Part shown: piece after piece, positions 17,770-26,104 of the stretch
How positions within the stretch are numbered: position 1 is the first letter of the stretch
How the letters are laid out: each line of letters opens with the position of its first letter
DNA from: Leptospira sp.
GTDB taxonomy: Bacteria; Spirochaetota; Leptospiria; Leptospirales; Leptospiraceae
DNA length: 32,451 nt
Assembly: GCA_002786225.1 (NCBI GenBank)
Contig: PEQN01000034.1
Location: 1 to 32,451 of the forward strand
Direction of reading: 5' to 3'
Made by a program: the position numbers and the translations under genes
Notes under the pieces: generated by a model
Database searches by the model: none
Told to the model about the DNA's origin: nothing
What the model saw: the letters and a program-made list of their open reading frames with translations, nothing else

Positions 17770-18673
17770 GCGAGTCTCCTTTTAGATCTCTGTTCCAACC
17801 TTGTAAGAGTAAAACCCAATACAAGGTAGCTAATAATAAGACTCCAGTCACAGTATGAAGTGCAGTCAATAACTTAGGAATTCTATATAAAACATTAAAA
17901 GCCCCAATAGCGATTTGAATAACAATGAGATTTGCAGATATCTTCAATACAAATATGCTCGATCTACTGTAAGAAAATCTTATCCCTAAAAACAAGGCTA
18001 TAAAGACAGATAATGCAACGAGATATCCTGTCCATCTATGCTCCATTTGAAAGCGTATGGTTCCTATCATTTCTGGAAACCATTCTCCATAGCAAGTTGG
18101 AAAATCAGGGCAGGCAAGACCTGCATAATGAGTACTGACTCTACCACCCATAAAAAGTTGATAGGAAGTGATTAAAAATGTAAAAAGTAAAAATGCATTT
18201 TGTTTGGAAATTAATTTATGAAAAGAAAAAGTTCCATAGTCTTTGTAATGAAGCATCCAATGGGAGAGCGAGTAAATTGTCAAAGAAAGAATTAAGAGGG
18301 TTACAGCATTTAACAAGTGCAGATTCACTGTTGTTGGATCCAATAGCTTAAGTACTGTTAGTGCACCTAAAGTAACCTGGGTTCCTAAAAAGAAAAGTGA
18401 AGCTAAGAGAAGGATTCGAAATCTTTTTAAGCCTGGATTTAAGAAACCAAGTATCGCACCTAATAGAATTAGGATTCCAATAGAGCCGGAATAGTAGCGG
18501 TGGCCAACCTCCATAGCAATTTGAAAAGTATATTCAGGAACAAATTTACCATAGCACAAAGGCCAATCGGGGCAAGCTAGGCCTGAATCTGTGGCTCGAA
18601 CTAGGGGACCAAAGAATAAATTAATGTAAATGAGAACTGTTATCAATAAAAATAGTTTTGTGAAAAATTTCAT
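17762..18673 (-). CDS. ctaA: Heme A synthase CtaA (COX15 family)
   Basis: CtaA oxidises the methyl group of heme O to a formyl group, giving heme A for cytochrome oxidase. The 303-residue, eight-helix protein shows its two-fold repeat: [12 protein letters not shown] (31-42, Cys34 and Cys40) in the first half and [12 protein letters not shown] in the second. The EXXHR motif is EVGHR at 55-59, and further likely heme-ligand histidines are in HLLNAVT, EHRWTGY and ALHTVTG. It is divergent from the cox structural genes starting at 18812 and forms an overlapping pair with ctaB, matching the heme A requirement of that oxidase. Confidence 0.95.
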   Translation of the reverse strand: MKFFTKLFLLITVLIYINLFFGPLVRATDSGLACPDWPLCYGKFVPEYTFQIAMEVGHRYYSGSIGILILLGAILGFLNPGLKRFRILLLASLFFLGTQVTLGALTVLKLLDPTTVNLHLLNAVTLLILSLTIYSLSHWMLHYKDYGTFSFHKLISKQNAFLLFTFLITSYQLFMGGRVSTHYAGLACPDFPTCYGEWFPEMIGTIRFQMEHRWTGYLVALSVFIALFLGIRFSYSRSSIFVLKISANLIVIQIAIGAFNVLYRIPKLLTALHTVTGVLLLATLYWVLLLQGWNRDLKGDSRA

Positions 18674-18688
18674 ACTTTAATTGCCCGT

Positions 18689-18717
18689 TTGAATCCATGT
18701 TTTGGAGAGAGTATGGT
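18689..18717 (+). promoter_or_regulatory. Possible promoter for the cox operon
   Basis: TTGAAT at 18689-18694 and TATGGT at 18712-18717 are separated by 17 bp, each matching 4 of 6 consensus bases. It lies in the 138-bp gap between the divergent ctaA and cox genes. Only the pattern supports it. Confidence 0.3.
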
Positions 18718-18750
18718 TAATAAATGAATTTTAGATTAGAATTAAAAAAA

Positions 18751-18787
18751 ATGTTTGTTTCCGGATGTTTGTCCAATTTCCATGGAA
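18751..18787 (+). repeat. Direct repeat and palindrome upstream of the cox operon
   Basis: ATGTTTGT occurs twice, at 18751-18758 and 18765-18772 (14-bp period), followed by the 10-bp palindrome TTCCATGGAA at 18778-18787. They lie between a possible promoter and the first cox gene. They could be a regulator site for respiratory genes, but chance is not excluded in AT-rich DNA. Confidence 0.3.
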
Positions 18788-18811
18788 TAAAGAACCTTTC
18801 CAGGAGATTAC

Positions 18812-18964
18812 ATGAGTTCCAAAGACTTATACAATAGACACGGATACATTACATTTATGGTAGTGCTAGCTTTTAATATTCTATTTTTCGCATATATCAT
18901 TTTCGTTCACCCAGGTGTCGTAGAGAATCCAGGTGAGAACTATGGAGTAGAATCTAAAAAATAA
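18812..18964 (+). CDS. 50-residue single-helix membrane protein at the head of the cox operon
   Basis: A short open frame reading MSSKDLYNRHGYITFMVVLA and ending GENYGVESKK. It has a polar N-terminus, one membrane helix (about residues 13-33), a conserved-looking HPGVVENPGENYG segment and a lysine tail. A strong AGGAG lies 6 nt before the ATG, and the sco gene begins 7 nt after its stop, so it is almost certainly translated with the oxidase genes. It could be a small accessory or assembly subunit of the caa3 oxidase. I do not recognise a named family. Confidence 0.75.
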   Translation: MSSKDLYNRHGYITFMVVLAFNILFFAYIIFVHPGVVENPGENYGVESKK

Positions 18965-18971
18965 TATTTCG

Positions 18972-19844
18972 ATGCGTGAGTTCAATACTACATTTATCAA
19001 AAAAGAAGCAGTTTGTTTCCTTATCATCTGCATACTCTTTCTAACTCATGCATCTTCTATTTTTTCATATGATCCTAACGAGACTATTCTTCGCGAAAAT
19101 AAATTGCCTAAAGAATTGGAAGGTATTGGAGCCAAGGACTCTCTTGGCAAGCAATTGGATTTGAGCCTTAGCTTCCAAGATTCTTCAGGTGTTAATCTTC
19201 CGCTTAAGGATATTCTTTCGAGTGGTTTACCTGTAGTACTTAGTCCAGTCTATTATAAATGCCCAAGCCTTTGCAATTACCATATGAATGGTGTGATGAA
19301 AGTGATGAAGGATTTAGATTGGGACTTAGGAAGTAAATACCAATATGTGGCTGTTTCTATAGATCCCAAAGAGACACCATTCATTTCCTCGGAAAAAAAG
19401 TTAGCTTATCTCAAGGACTATAATAGGACTATAGATCCCAATTCCTTTCGATTGCTCACTGGGAAACAAGATCAAATTTCATATTTAATGGATGACTTGG
19501 GATTCTCTTACAAATGGGATTCTGAATCTAAGCAATACATTCATGCTTCTATGATATATATCCTCACTCCACAAGGTAGGGTTTCAAGAGTTATCCAAGG
19601 CATTAGCTTTGATAGCAGAGACTTGAAATTAGCCCTTCTTGAGGCTGGGGAAGGGAAGATTGGGGATTTTATAGACCGATTTGCATTATTTTGCTTTCAA
19701 TTTGATCCTACTAAGAACAAATATACCTTGGTAGCAATCAATATTATGAGAATAGGAGCCTTTTTAACCTTAGGACTACTCTCAGCATTTTTACTGTTTT
19801 TTTGGATACGATACAATAAATTCAATAGTCAAGGAGTAGCCTGA
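18972..19844 (+). CDS. sco: SCO1/SenC/PrrC-family copper chaperone for cytochrome oxidase
   Basis: Sco proteins deliver copper to, or reduce, the CuA site of oxidase subunit II. This one has an N-terminal hydrophobic leader or anchor (about 13-30), a periplasmic thioredoxin-like domain with the copper-binding CPSLC (Cys97, Cys101) and His191 (YIHAS), and a C-terminal membrane helix near 252-275 ending in RYNKFNSQGVA. Length 290 fits the two-anchor Sco forms found in cox clusters. It lies 7 nt after the small membrane protein without its own strong ribosome site, and its TGA overlaps the subunit II ATG by one base, so expression is coupled. Confidence 0.93.
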   Translation: MREFNTTFIKKEAVCFLIICILFLTHASSIFSYDPNETILRENKLPKELEGIGAKDSLGKQLDLSLSFQDSSGVNLPLKDILSSGLPVVLSPVYYKCPSLCNYHMNGVMKVMKDLDWDLGSKYQYVAVSIDPKETPFISSEKKLAYLKDYNRTIDPNSFRLLTGKQDQISYLMDDLGFSYKWDSESKQYIHASMIYILTPQGRVSRVIQGISFDSRDLKLALLEAGEGKIGDFIDRFALFCFQFDPTKNKYTLVAINIMRIGAFLTLGLLSAFLLFFWIRYNKFNSQGVA

Positions 19845-20809
19845 TGATGGCATTCTGTCTCACACTAGCTAATTCGTTTATGCCTGTGGCTGGAACCGAC
19901 ATCGCAGCGGAAGTTGATACTTTCTATGCATTTCTTCTCTGGGCCAGTTTGGTTTCGTTCATCATCCTCATTGGGGGGATGGTGTGGTTTCTAGTCATTT
20001 ACAAGAGGACGGAAGATAACCAGAAGTCAGCTTATATTACTCACAATAATTTAGCAGAGTTTCTATGGAGTTTTATCCCACTTGTTATTTTACTTGTGAT
20101 TTTTTACTGGGGTTGGGTGCTTTTTGCTAAACTACGAACTCCACCTGAAGTTGTTTCTGAAGAAATTCATATTACTGCCATGCAGTGGGCTTGGGAATAT
20201 AAATACAAAAATGGCAAGACTTTTTATTCCTCTGCCAAAGATACATTGAATGTTCCTGTAGGTAAACCTGTTAAAATTATTCTAACTTCTAAAGACGTTT
20301 TACACAGTTTTTACATTCCAGCGTTTCGAATCAAACAAGATGCTGTTCCTGGTAGATTTACTGAAGTTTGGTTCGAGGCAAAAGAAAAGGGAAATTACAT
20401 TGTATTTTGTACAGAATATTGTGGAACCAGCCACTCTAATATGATGATACGTGTCAATGTTATGGATTCGGAAGATTATGTAGCATGGTACCACAGCGAG
20501 GAAAAAGTGGGAGAACTATCTCTTGCTGACAAAGGAGCTAAGCTTTATCAAACAAAAGCTTGTAACGGTTGCCATTCAATCGACGGAAAGAGAGTAGTTG
20601 GTCCTACATTCCAAGGTCTTTACGGTAAGAATAGAGAGTTCGAATCAGGGTCATCTGTGGTTGCTGATGAGAACTATTTAAAGGAATCTATACTTCAATC
20701 TTCAGCCAAAATCGTAAAGGGTTATCCTGCAGCTATGCCAATCTACCAAGGTCAACTTGACGATGATGAAATCGAAGCCTTAATTGAATTTATCAAATCT
20801 ACTAAATAG
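19844..20809 (+). CDS. coxB: Cytochrome c oxidase subunit II with fused cytochrome c domain (caa3 type)
   Basis: Subunit II accepts electrons from cytochrome c through the CuA centre. Two membrane helices (about 27-53 and 72-96) precede the cupredoxin domain, where all CuA ligands are visible: His154, Cys189, Glu191, Cys193, His197 and Met200 (CTEYCGTSHSNM). A cytochrome c domain follows, with CNGCH at 240-244 and the distal ligand Met298 (AAMPIYQGQ), which defines a caa3 enzyme. AAGGAG precedes ATG 19844 by 7 nt; ATG 19847 is equally possible. Sco is upstream and subunit I is 9 nt downstream. Confidence 0.97.
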   Translation: MMAFCLTLANSFMPVAGTDIAAEVDTFYAFLLWASLVSFIILIGGMVWFLVIYKRTEDNQKSAYITHNNLAEFLWSFIPLVILLVIFYWGWVLFAKLRTPPEVVSEEIHITAMQWAWEYKYKNGKTFYSSAKDTLNVPVGKPVKIILTSKDVLHSFYIPAFRIKQDAVPGRFTEVWFEAKEKGNYIVFCTEYCGTSHSNMMIRVNVMDSEDYVAWYHSEEKVGELSLADKGAKLYQTKACNGCHSIDGKRVVGPTFQGLYGKNREFESGSSVVADENYLKESILQSSAKIVKGYPAAMPIYQGQLDDDEIEALIEFIKSTK

Positions 20810-20818
20810 GAGAAAGCC

Positions 20819-22420
20819 ATGAGTCATGTAGCTTCCACAACATCTACGACGAATTACTTGAACCACCACAAAGGGTTCATGTCTTGGGTTTATACACTTG
20901 ACCACAAAAGAATTGGAATCATGTATTTTGTTACCGTGATGACCATGTTCTTGATTGGCGGTATTTTTGCCCTAGGCATTCGTCTTCACCTAGCTAAATT
21001 TGGAGCAGAAGCCTTTATCACTGCTGATACCTACAATAAATTCATGACCTACCATGGTGCTATCATGGTGTTCATGGTAATTGTTCCAGGAATACCTGCA
21101 TTTTTAGGAAATTTCTTTTTACCCATTCAAATTGGTGCCAAAGACGTAGCTTTTCCAAGATTGAATTTAGCATCCTATTATTTATTCATGATAGGAATGG
21201 CTATTTCTCTTTGCTCTTTATTTTACAATAAAGTTGATACTGGTTGGACATTCTACACCCCTTACTCTACACTAAGCACATCCAATGGAGTGATCTTTTT
21301 AGTACTTGGTGTATTTGTAATGGGATTTTCCTCTATCTTAACAGGATTGAATTTTGTAGTTACAACTCACAAAATGAGAGCTCCTGGTATGGGTATGGAT
21401 AAGATTCCGCTTTTTGTTTGGGCTTTGTATTCAACTGCTATCATTCAAATACTTGCAACCCCAGTTCTTGCTATCACTCTTTTCTTGCTTATCGCAGAAA
21501 AAACATTAGGTGTTGGTATATTTGATCCGGCTCTTGGTGGAGATCCAGTATTATTTCAGCATTTTTTCTGGTTCTATTCTCACCCTGCTGTTTATATCAT
21601 GATTCTTCCAGCTATGGGAATCATCAGTGAATTGATCACAACTTTCTCTAAGAAAACTATCTTTGGCTATAGAGCGATAGCATATTCTTCTGTAGCTATT
21701 GCTGCTGTGAGTTTCTTGGTTTGGGGACATCATATGTTTGTTTCTGGTCAATCTACTCTCGCTGGTGTGATCTTTTCATTTATTACAATGCTTGTGGGAG
21801 TTCCTACTGCAATTAAGCTTTTCAATTGGATAGCAACCATGCACAGAGGTACTGTTAGTTTCGAGTCTCCCATGCTATTTGCTCTTGGCTTTATGTTTTT
21901 GTTCACTATTGGTGGATTAACAGGAGTATTTCTTGCAGCATCAGGCTTAGACATTCACTTCCATGATACCTACTTTGTAGTTGCTCACTTTCATTATGTA
22001 ATGGTGGGTGGAACCTTGATGGCACTTATGGGTGGAATTTTCTATTGGTTCCCTAAGATGTTTGGCAAAAATATTTCCGATAAACTCGGTCAGTATTCTT
22101 GGGTGTTTATCTTCACAGGGTTTAATGTGACCTTCTTTCCTCAGTTTATCCTAGGTCAGTTTGGAATGCCAAGAAGATACTTCGATTATCTACCTGAATA
22201 CACTTCTCTAAATCAGATTTCAACTTTTGGATCTTGGTTGATTGCGATTGGGTTCTTAATTGGACTTTATGCTGTAATCAAGGGACTTGTATCAGGAACT
22301 CAGGCTGCTGATAACCCTTGGGGTGGTAAGACCCTAGAATGGCAGACTTCTTCGCCTCCTCCTCATGAAAATTTTGACAAAACTCCAGTTGTAACAGCAG
22401 GACCCTATGACTACCGCTAG
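20819..22420 (+). CDS. coxA: Cytochrome c oxidase subunit I (type A2 heme-copper oxidase)
   Basis: The catalytic subunit, which reduces oxygen to water and pumps protons. Heme ligands are His79 (YHGAIM), His390 and His392 (VAHFHYV). CuB ligands are His255, His304 and His305 (WGHHMF), and Tyr259 is the cross-linked tyrosine. The K-channel lysine is Lys333 (GVPTAIKLFNW). The D-channel glutamate of the usual HPEVY motif is missing: the sequence is FYSHPAVYI (252-260). A Tyr-Ser pair before the HP is the signature of type A2 oxidases such as those of Rhodothermus and Thermus. Length 533 is normal. The gene overlaps subunit III by 14 nt. Confidence 0.98.
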   Translation: MSHVASTTSTTNYLNHHKGFMSWVYTLDHKRIGIMYFVTVMTMFLIGGIFALGIRLHLAKFGAEAFITADTYNKFMTYHGAIMVFMVIVPGIPAFLGNFFLPIQIGAKDVAFPRLNLASYYLFMIGMAISLCSLFYNKVDTGWTFYTPYSTLSTSNGVIFLVLGVFVMGFSSILTGLNFVVTTHKMRAPGMGMDKIPLFVWALYSTAIIQILATPVLAITLFLLIAEKTLGVGIFDPALGGDPVLFQHFFWFYSHPAVYIMILPAMGIISELITTFSKKTIFGYRAIAYSSVAIAAVSFLVWGHHMFVSGQSTLAGVIFSFITMLVGVPTAIKLFNWIATMHRGTVSFESPMLFALGFMFLFTIGGLTGVFLAASGLDIHFHDTYFVVAHFHYVMVGGTLMALMGGIFYWFPKMFGKNISDKLGQYSWVFIFTGFNVTFFPQFILGQFGMPRRYFDYLPEYTSLNQISTFGSWLIAIGFLIGLYAVIKGLVSGTQAADNPWGGKTLEWQTSSPPPHENFDKTPVVTAGPYDYR

Positions 22421-23063
22421 TAAATCGGAAAATAAATTTCATCATGCTCACCACTTTGATAGTGCTGAGCATCAGTATTCTTCCTCTAAACAAGGAATTT
22501 GGTTGTTTCTTTGCACTGAAATTCTTATGTTTGGTGGCTTGTTTGTTGGCTATCTAATCTACCACTCTTTGTATCCTGAAGTTTTTCACCAAGGTTCTCA
22601 TATGTTGAATAAAACTCTTGGTGCTTTCAATACGGTAGTGCTGATATTTAGTTCCCTTACAATGGCTCTTGCCATAAGCTATGTTCAATCTGGCAAAAGA
22701 AAGGCTGCAACTTGGGCTATGCTTGTTACCATACTTTGTGCCTGCACTTTCATGGTGGTGAAATACTTCGAATACTCTCACAAATTTCATGATGGGCTTC
22801 TTCCTGGTAGATATTTTACAAACTTAGAACTAGCTGATGTGAAGAACGCAGCTATGTTCTTTAGTTTCTATTTTGTCATGACAGGTTTGCATGGAGTTCA
22901 CGTTGTTGTGGGTGCAGCCTTAATTTTTTGGGTAATGATCAAGAACATACGTGGAAACGTAGGTCCTGAATACTTTACTCCAGTAGAGGGAGTTGGATTA
23001 TTTTGGCACGTTGTGGATTTGGTTTGGATTTACCTTTTTCCACTTTTGTATTTAGTAGGTTAA
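22407..23063 (+). CDS. coxC: Cytochrome c oxidase subunit III
   Basis: A 218-residue membrane protein of the heme-copper oxidase subunit III family, which stabilises subunit I. After a His-rich N-terminus (FHHAHHFDSAEHQYSSSKQG) come about five helices; typical segments are GIWLFLCTEILMFGGLFVGY, FYFVMTGLHGVHVVVGA and VGLFWHVVDLVWIYLFPLLY. The shorter five-helix form is the usual one for caa3 enzymes. ATG 22407 lies inside the end of the subunit I gene, with CAGGA 5 nt before it, so translation is coupled. Confidence 0.96.
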   Translation: MTTASKSENKFHHAHHFDSAEHQYSSSKQGIWLFLCTEILMFGGLFVGYLIYHSLYPEVFHQGSHMLNKTLGAFNTVVLIFSSLTMALAISYVQSGKRKAATWAMLVTILCACTFMVVKYFEYSHKFHDGLLPGRYFTNLELADVKNAAMFFSFYFVMTGLHGVHVVVGAALIFWVMIKNIRGNVGPEYFTPVEGVGLFWHVVDLVWIYLFPLLYLVG

Positions 23064-23072
23064 GGAATTAGT

Positions 23073-23627
23073 ATGGAAATTATCATAAATTACGGATTGT
23101 ATTTTATTGCAATATTCTGTGTATTAACACCAGTTTTGGCGTTTGGAATCTTTGCACCAGGAATTGCATCAACTACAGTATTTGCTTTTATTGCGAACTG
23201 GGCGGGACAATTTTTGGATTTATCCAAGGCAGGAAAGATTAAAGAAATACCCCTTGCTAAGATTTTCAAACAAGATGTGCATGCAGATGATGATAGCCCG
23301 ATGTGGATAGACAATGCAAAACCTGATTCTCACGAGCACCATATCATTTCTACTAAGACCTATATCTATGTATTTTTAGGTTTAATAGTAGGAACAGTCA
23401 TTACTGTTTATGTTGCTAACTTTGATTTTGGTTCTATGAACATGGTTATTGCTATGCTTGTTGCAACGGCGAAAGCTACTTTTGTATTGCTATATTTTAT
23501 GCACTTAAAGTATGACAATATGATGAATAGAGTGATTTTCCTTTCTGGATTTTTCTTTCTGATGTTGCTATTTGCATTTACCATGGGAGATATTATCTCA
23601 AGAATTTTACCATCGGCTGGGTTCTAA
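23073..23627 (+). CDS. coxD: Cytochrome c oxidase subunit IV (prokaryotic type) with N-terminal extension
   Basis: The C-terminal part, from about residue 88, matches prokaryotic oxidase subunit IV: HHIISTKTYIYVFLGLIVGT, a second helix with MLVATAKATFVLLYFMHLKY, and a third with FFFLMLLFAFTMGDIIS. Typical members are about 100 residues; this one has 184. The extra N-terminus holds one or two more membrane segments (about 5-45) and a linker that includes HADDDSPMWIDNAKPDSHEH. It starts 9 nt after subunit III and ends the operon; a strong terminator follows. Family is clear from the C-terminus; the role of the extension is unknown. Confidence 0.9.
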   Translation: MEIIINYGLYFIAIFCVLTPVLAFGIFAPGIASTTVFAFIANWAGQFLDLSKAGKIKEIPLAKIFKQDVHADDDSPMWIDNAKPDSHEHHIISTKTYIYVFLGLIVGTVITVYVANFDFGSMNMVIAMLVATAKATFVLLYFMHLKYDNMMNRVIFLSGFFFLMLLFAFTMGDIISRILPSAGF

Positions 23628-23655
23628 TTCTAAAAAGGTTAAAATTTTAGTCTTT

Positions 23656-23706
23656 AAGTCCACTGCTTAAGCTTTTAAGTGGTGGACTTATTTATTTATT
23701 TTTCCT
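23656..23706 (+). terminator. Intrinsic terminator of the cox operon
   Basis: An 8-bp stem AAGTCCAC/GTGGACTT (23656-23663 and 23682-23689) encloses a TG/TG mismatch and an inner 5-bp stem CTTAA/TTAAG with loop GCTT. A T-rich stretch (ATTTATTTATTTTTCC) follows directly. This is a good rho-independent terminator 28 nt after the subunit IV stop. The rest of the gap to 23842 is AT-rich with no gene seen. Confidence 0.8.
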
Positions 23707-23842
23707 TATACCAAGGCTCAGAAATTGAGCTACCAAAATTAGATCTCAAATTAATTTCCATCATTTAATTTGTGTCTATAGAATTGTTCTCTAGATTGTA
23801 TGATAAAATCTTTTGAAATATATATTTACGTATAATAAAAAT

Positions 23843-24754
23843 TTAATTTTGTAAGATTTTATCCAGAGCTTTCAAAAGAATCTCTTTTTGATTCCATGGA
23901 ATGAAATGGTTCCATTCTGGATTTAAGATGTACTCAATTTTAGAATTTACTAAATGATCTTTGGCAAATTTTACATTCTCAAAAGGAACTAGAGTATCCT
24001 TTTCTCCATGTACTATCGTTGTTGGTGATTTTATTTTCTTCCAATCCGAAAGAATGTTCTCTAGTTCATTTTTTAATTCTAAGATTTCCACATTGGATGT
24101 AATTAATTCTTGGGGAAGAATCCATTGAATCACCAACCATTCTGCAAGATAGTTAAACCATTCTTTTTTTTCTAGTTGCGGATCTATGGAAGCCGCAACC
24201 AAAACTAAATGTTTCGTTTCCTTGGGGAAATCCATAGCTATCTTACTCGCAACAGGGCCTCCATAAGAATGGCCTACTAGAATCCAATGAGAATTAGGAT
24301 GTTTACTGTTTAAACAATCTCCTATAGCATGAGCATGATTGTATAGAGATACTTCGGGTTCTCCTGGATTTGATCTACCATAGCCTAAACGATCAAAAGA
24401 CATCATGGTTGTTTGTTTCAATAATTCTGTATTTTTTAAAAAGAAAAGAAAATTATCCCAGGAACCAGGGGAGCCATGAATAAAAACAAGAATTGTTTTA
24501 TTTAAGTTAGGTGGGATCTGCCTGGTTTCTGTGTATGCAATCGTTTTTTGATTGTAGTTGCATTTTTCATAAATAGGAGATATATTATTTTTTTCGAAAG
24601 CTTCTTTAATCTTAAGTTGATTATTGTGTATATCAGAAGGGTAAGAACAGGTAATTAGATTTGAAAGTATTAAAATCTTGATAGCCAAAACAAGCTTAGC
24701 AAAAGTTTTCCAACATTTTATATTGCTATTAAAATATTTCATAGTTATATTCAT
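23843..24754 (-). CDS. Lipoprotein alpha/beta hydrolase
   Basis: A 303-residue alpha/beta-fold hydrolase. The oxyanion region is VFIHGSPGSWDNF, the nucleophile Ser163 is in GHSYGGPVAS, the acid is in VHGEKDTLVP, and the catalytic histidine in WNHFIPW, giving a complete triad. The N-terminus has a charged start, a hydrophobic core (LVLAIKILILSNLITC) and Cys36 in a relaxed spirochaete-type lipobox, suggesting a lipid-anchored envelope protein. The substrate is not predictable. Alternative start: Met5. It is the last gene of the long minus-strand run, 38 nt after the adenylate cyclase. Confidence 0.85.
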   Translation of the reverse strand: MNITMKYFNSNIKCWKTFAKLVLAIKILILSNLITCSYPSDIHNNQLKIKEAFEKNNISPIYEKCNYNQKTIAYTETRQIPPNLNKTILVFIHGSPGSWDNFLFFLKNTELLKQTTMMSFDRLGYGRSNPGEPEVSLYNHAHAIGDCLNSKHPNSHWILVGHSYGGPVASKIAMDFPKETKHLVLVAASIDPQLEKKEWFNYLAEWLVIQWILPQELITSNVEILELKNELENILSDWKKIKSPTTIVHGEKDTLVPFENVKFAKDHLVNSKIEYILNPEWNHFIPWNQKEILLKALDKILQN

Positions 24755-24792
24755 CTATACCTATAGATAAGTTAAATTTTGAATTGGTTAGA

Positions 24793-26058
24793 TTATGAAC
24801 TTAGATCCATCATTTTTCTAAATTCTTCATTAGCCTCATATACATTTTCGTTCAATCTGTATTCTTTTTTCAATCCGTGAACTAAATACATTTGTATTTC
24901 ACCTTTGTTCTTTGCTGAAATATTTCCTCTATTTTCACAATAAAAATAATCTTTGATTCTATCATAGGTTGAATTGGAAATATTGACTTGGCCAACAAGA
25001 CCACTAGATTCTAAGCGACTTGCCGTATTCACTGTATCGCCCCAGATATCATATGCGAATTTGTTCTTACCAACAACTCCAGCAACTACTTTTCCTGAGT
25101 GAATTCCTAATCTCAATTCCCAACAAGCTTTACCCAAGGCCTCTCTTTTTTGTTTATGCTCTCTCATATAGGAGACAATTTCTAAAGAACATAATACCGC
25201 GTTAATAGCATGATGTATATTTTCTTGTGGTAGACCTGAAACAGCCATATAAGAATCACCAATTGTTTTGATTTTCTCTAGTTTATATTTTTCAGTGATT
25301 CGATCAAACTCAGAAAATATTTCATCTAATTCATAAATCAATTCTTCTGGTGTCATAGTTTCAGAAATCTTAGTGAATCCTGCCATATCTGTAAATAAAA
25401 CGGAAACAGATTCATAACTTTTAGGTTGCACAATATCATTCGATTTTAATTCTTCTGCAACTGATGATGGTAGAATGTTTAGAAGTAAACTTTCAGATTT
25501 ATCACGTTCTGAATTCAGATTTCGAACAAGAATAAAGATGAGTAATCCATTTAGAAGTAAAACAAAAATATAATTACTAGCAGCATCTTGGAATCTTTCT
25601 TCTGCGTTGGTATGATTTGTAACAAATTCTGGATAGTTGTGCTCTAAGGTAAATAGAAAGCCAACAAGTAAAATATAAACCAGATATACATATATGATTC
25701 TATGATGCCTCATGATGATTGTTGAAATCACTAAGGCAGGTATAAAGTAATAATGAGAACCTCCCAAACTTCCTGCATTCGTAATCCAATTAATGGACAA
25801 GAAAGTTACTAAGGTAATCGTAAATGGCCAGAATAAACGTTCAGAATATGATTTGAATCTAGAAATAAGGTAATAAATTACAAAGAGGATTCCGGAACCA
25901 AATGTAATTCCAAAAATAAGCAAAGCATTAGGAAGATAAAAAACAAAAAATGATCCAATAATGTTTAATATTCCATTAACTAGGCTAATATAATTAAAAA
26001 GTCGATTTTCGAGACTAGTCTTCTTAGGGTGTCCAAATATTTTGTAGAGTAGATTCAT
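24793..26058 (-). CDS. Membrane-anchored class III adenylate cyclase
   Basis: The N-terminal half (about 25-180) holds six predicted membrane helices with no recognised sensor domain. A cyclase transducer-like helix (LLLNILPSSVAEELKS) leads to the catalytic domain, about 215-400. Metal ligands Asp224 (FTDMAGF) and Asp268 (IGDSY), substrate-specifying Lys264 and Asp337 (YDIWGD), and the transition-state residues Asn344 and Arg348 (NTASR) are all present. The Lys/Asp pair indicates ATP rather than GTP, so the product is cAMP. Leptospira genomes are known for many such cyclases. It lies 46 nt after prmA on the same strand; any functional link to it is unclear. Confidence 0.93.
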   Translation of the reverse strand: MNLLYKIFGHPKKTSLENRLFNYISLVNGILNIIGSFFVFYLPNALLIFGITFGSGILFVIYYLISRFKSYSERLFWPFTITLVTFLSINWITNAGSLGGSHYYFIPALVISTIIMRHHRIIYVYLVYILLVGFLFTLEHNYPEFVTNHTNAEERFQDAASNYIFVLLLNGLLIFILVRNLNSERDKSESLLLNILPSSVAEELKSNDIVQPKSYESVSVLFTDMAGFTKISETMTPEELIYELDEIFSEFDRITEKYKLEKIKTIGDSYMAVSGLPQENIHHAINAVLCSLEIVSYMREHKQKREALGKACWELRLGIHSGKVVAGVVGKNKFAYDIWGDTVNTASRLESSGLVGQVNISNSTYDRIKDYFYCENRGNISAKNKGEIQMYLVHGLKKEYRLNENVYEANEEFRKMMDLSS

Positions 26059-26104
26059 ATTTTTACTTTCTTAAGTATTCGGATTATAAAGCTTTAGGTT
26101 ACTT

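Noticed and set aside
23716..23730. Small hairpin GCTCA-GAAAT-TGAGC after the cox terminator
   Set aside because: A 5-bp stem without a T-run on the minus strand is too weak to call a terminator for the hydrolase gene.
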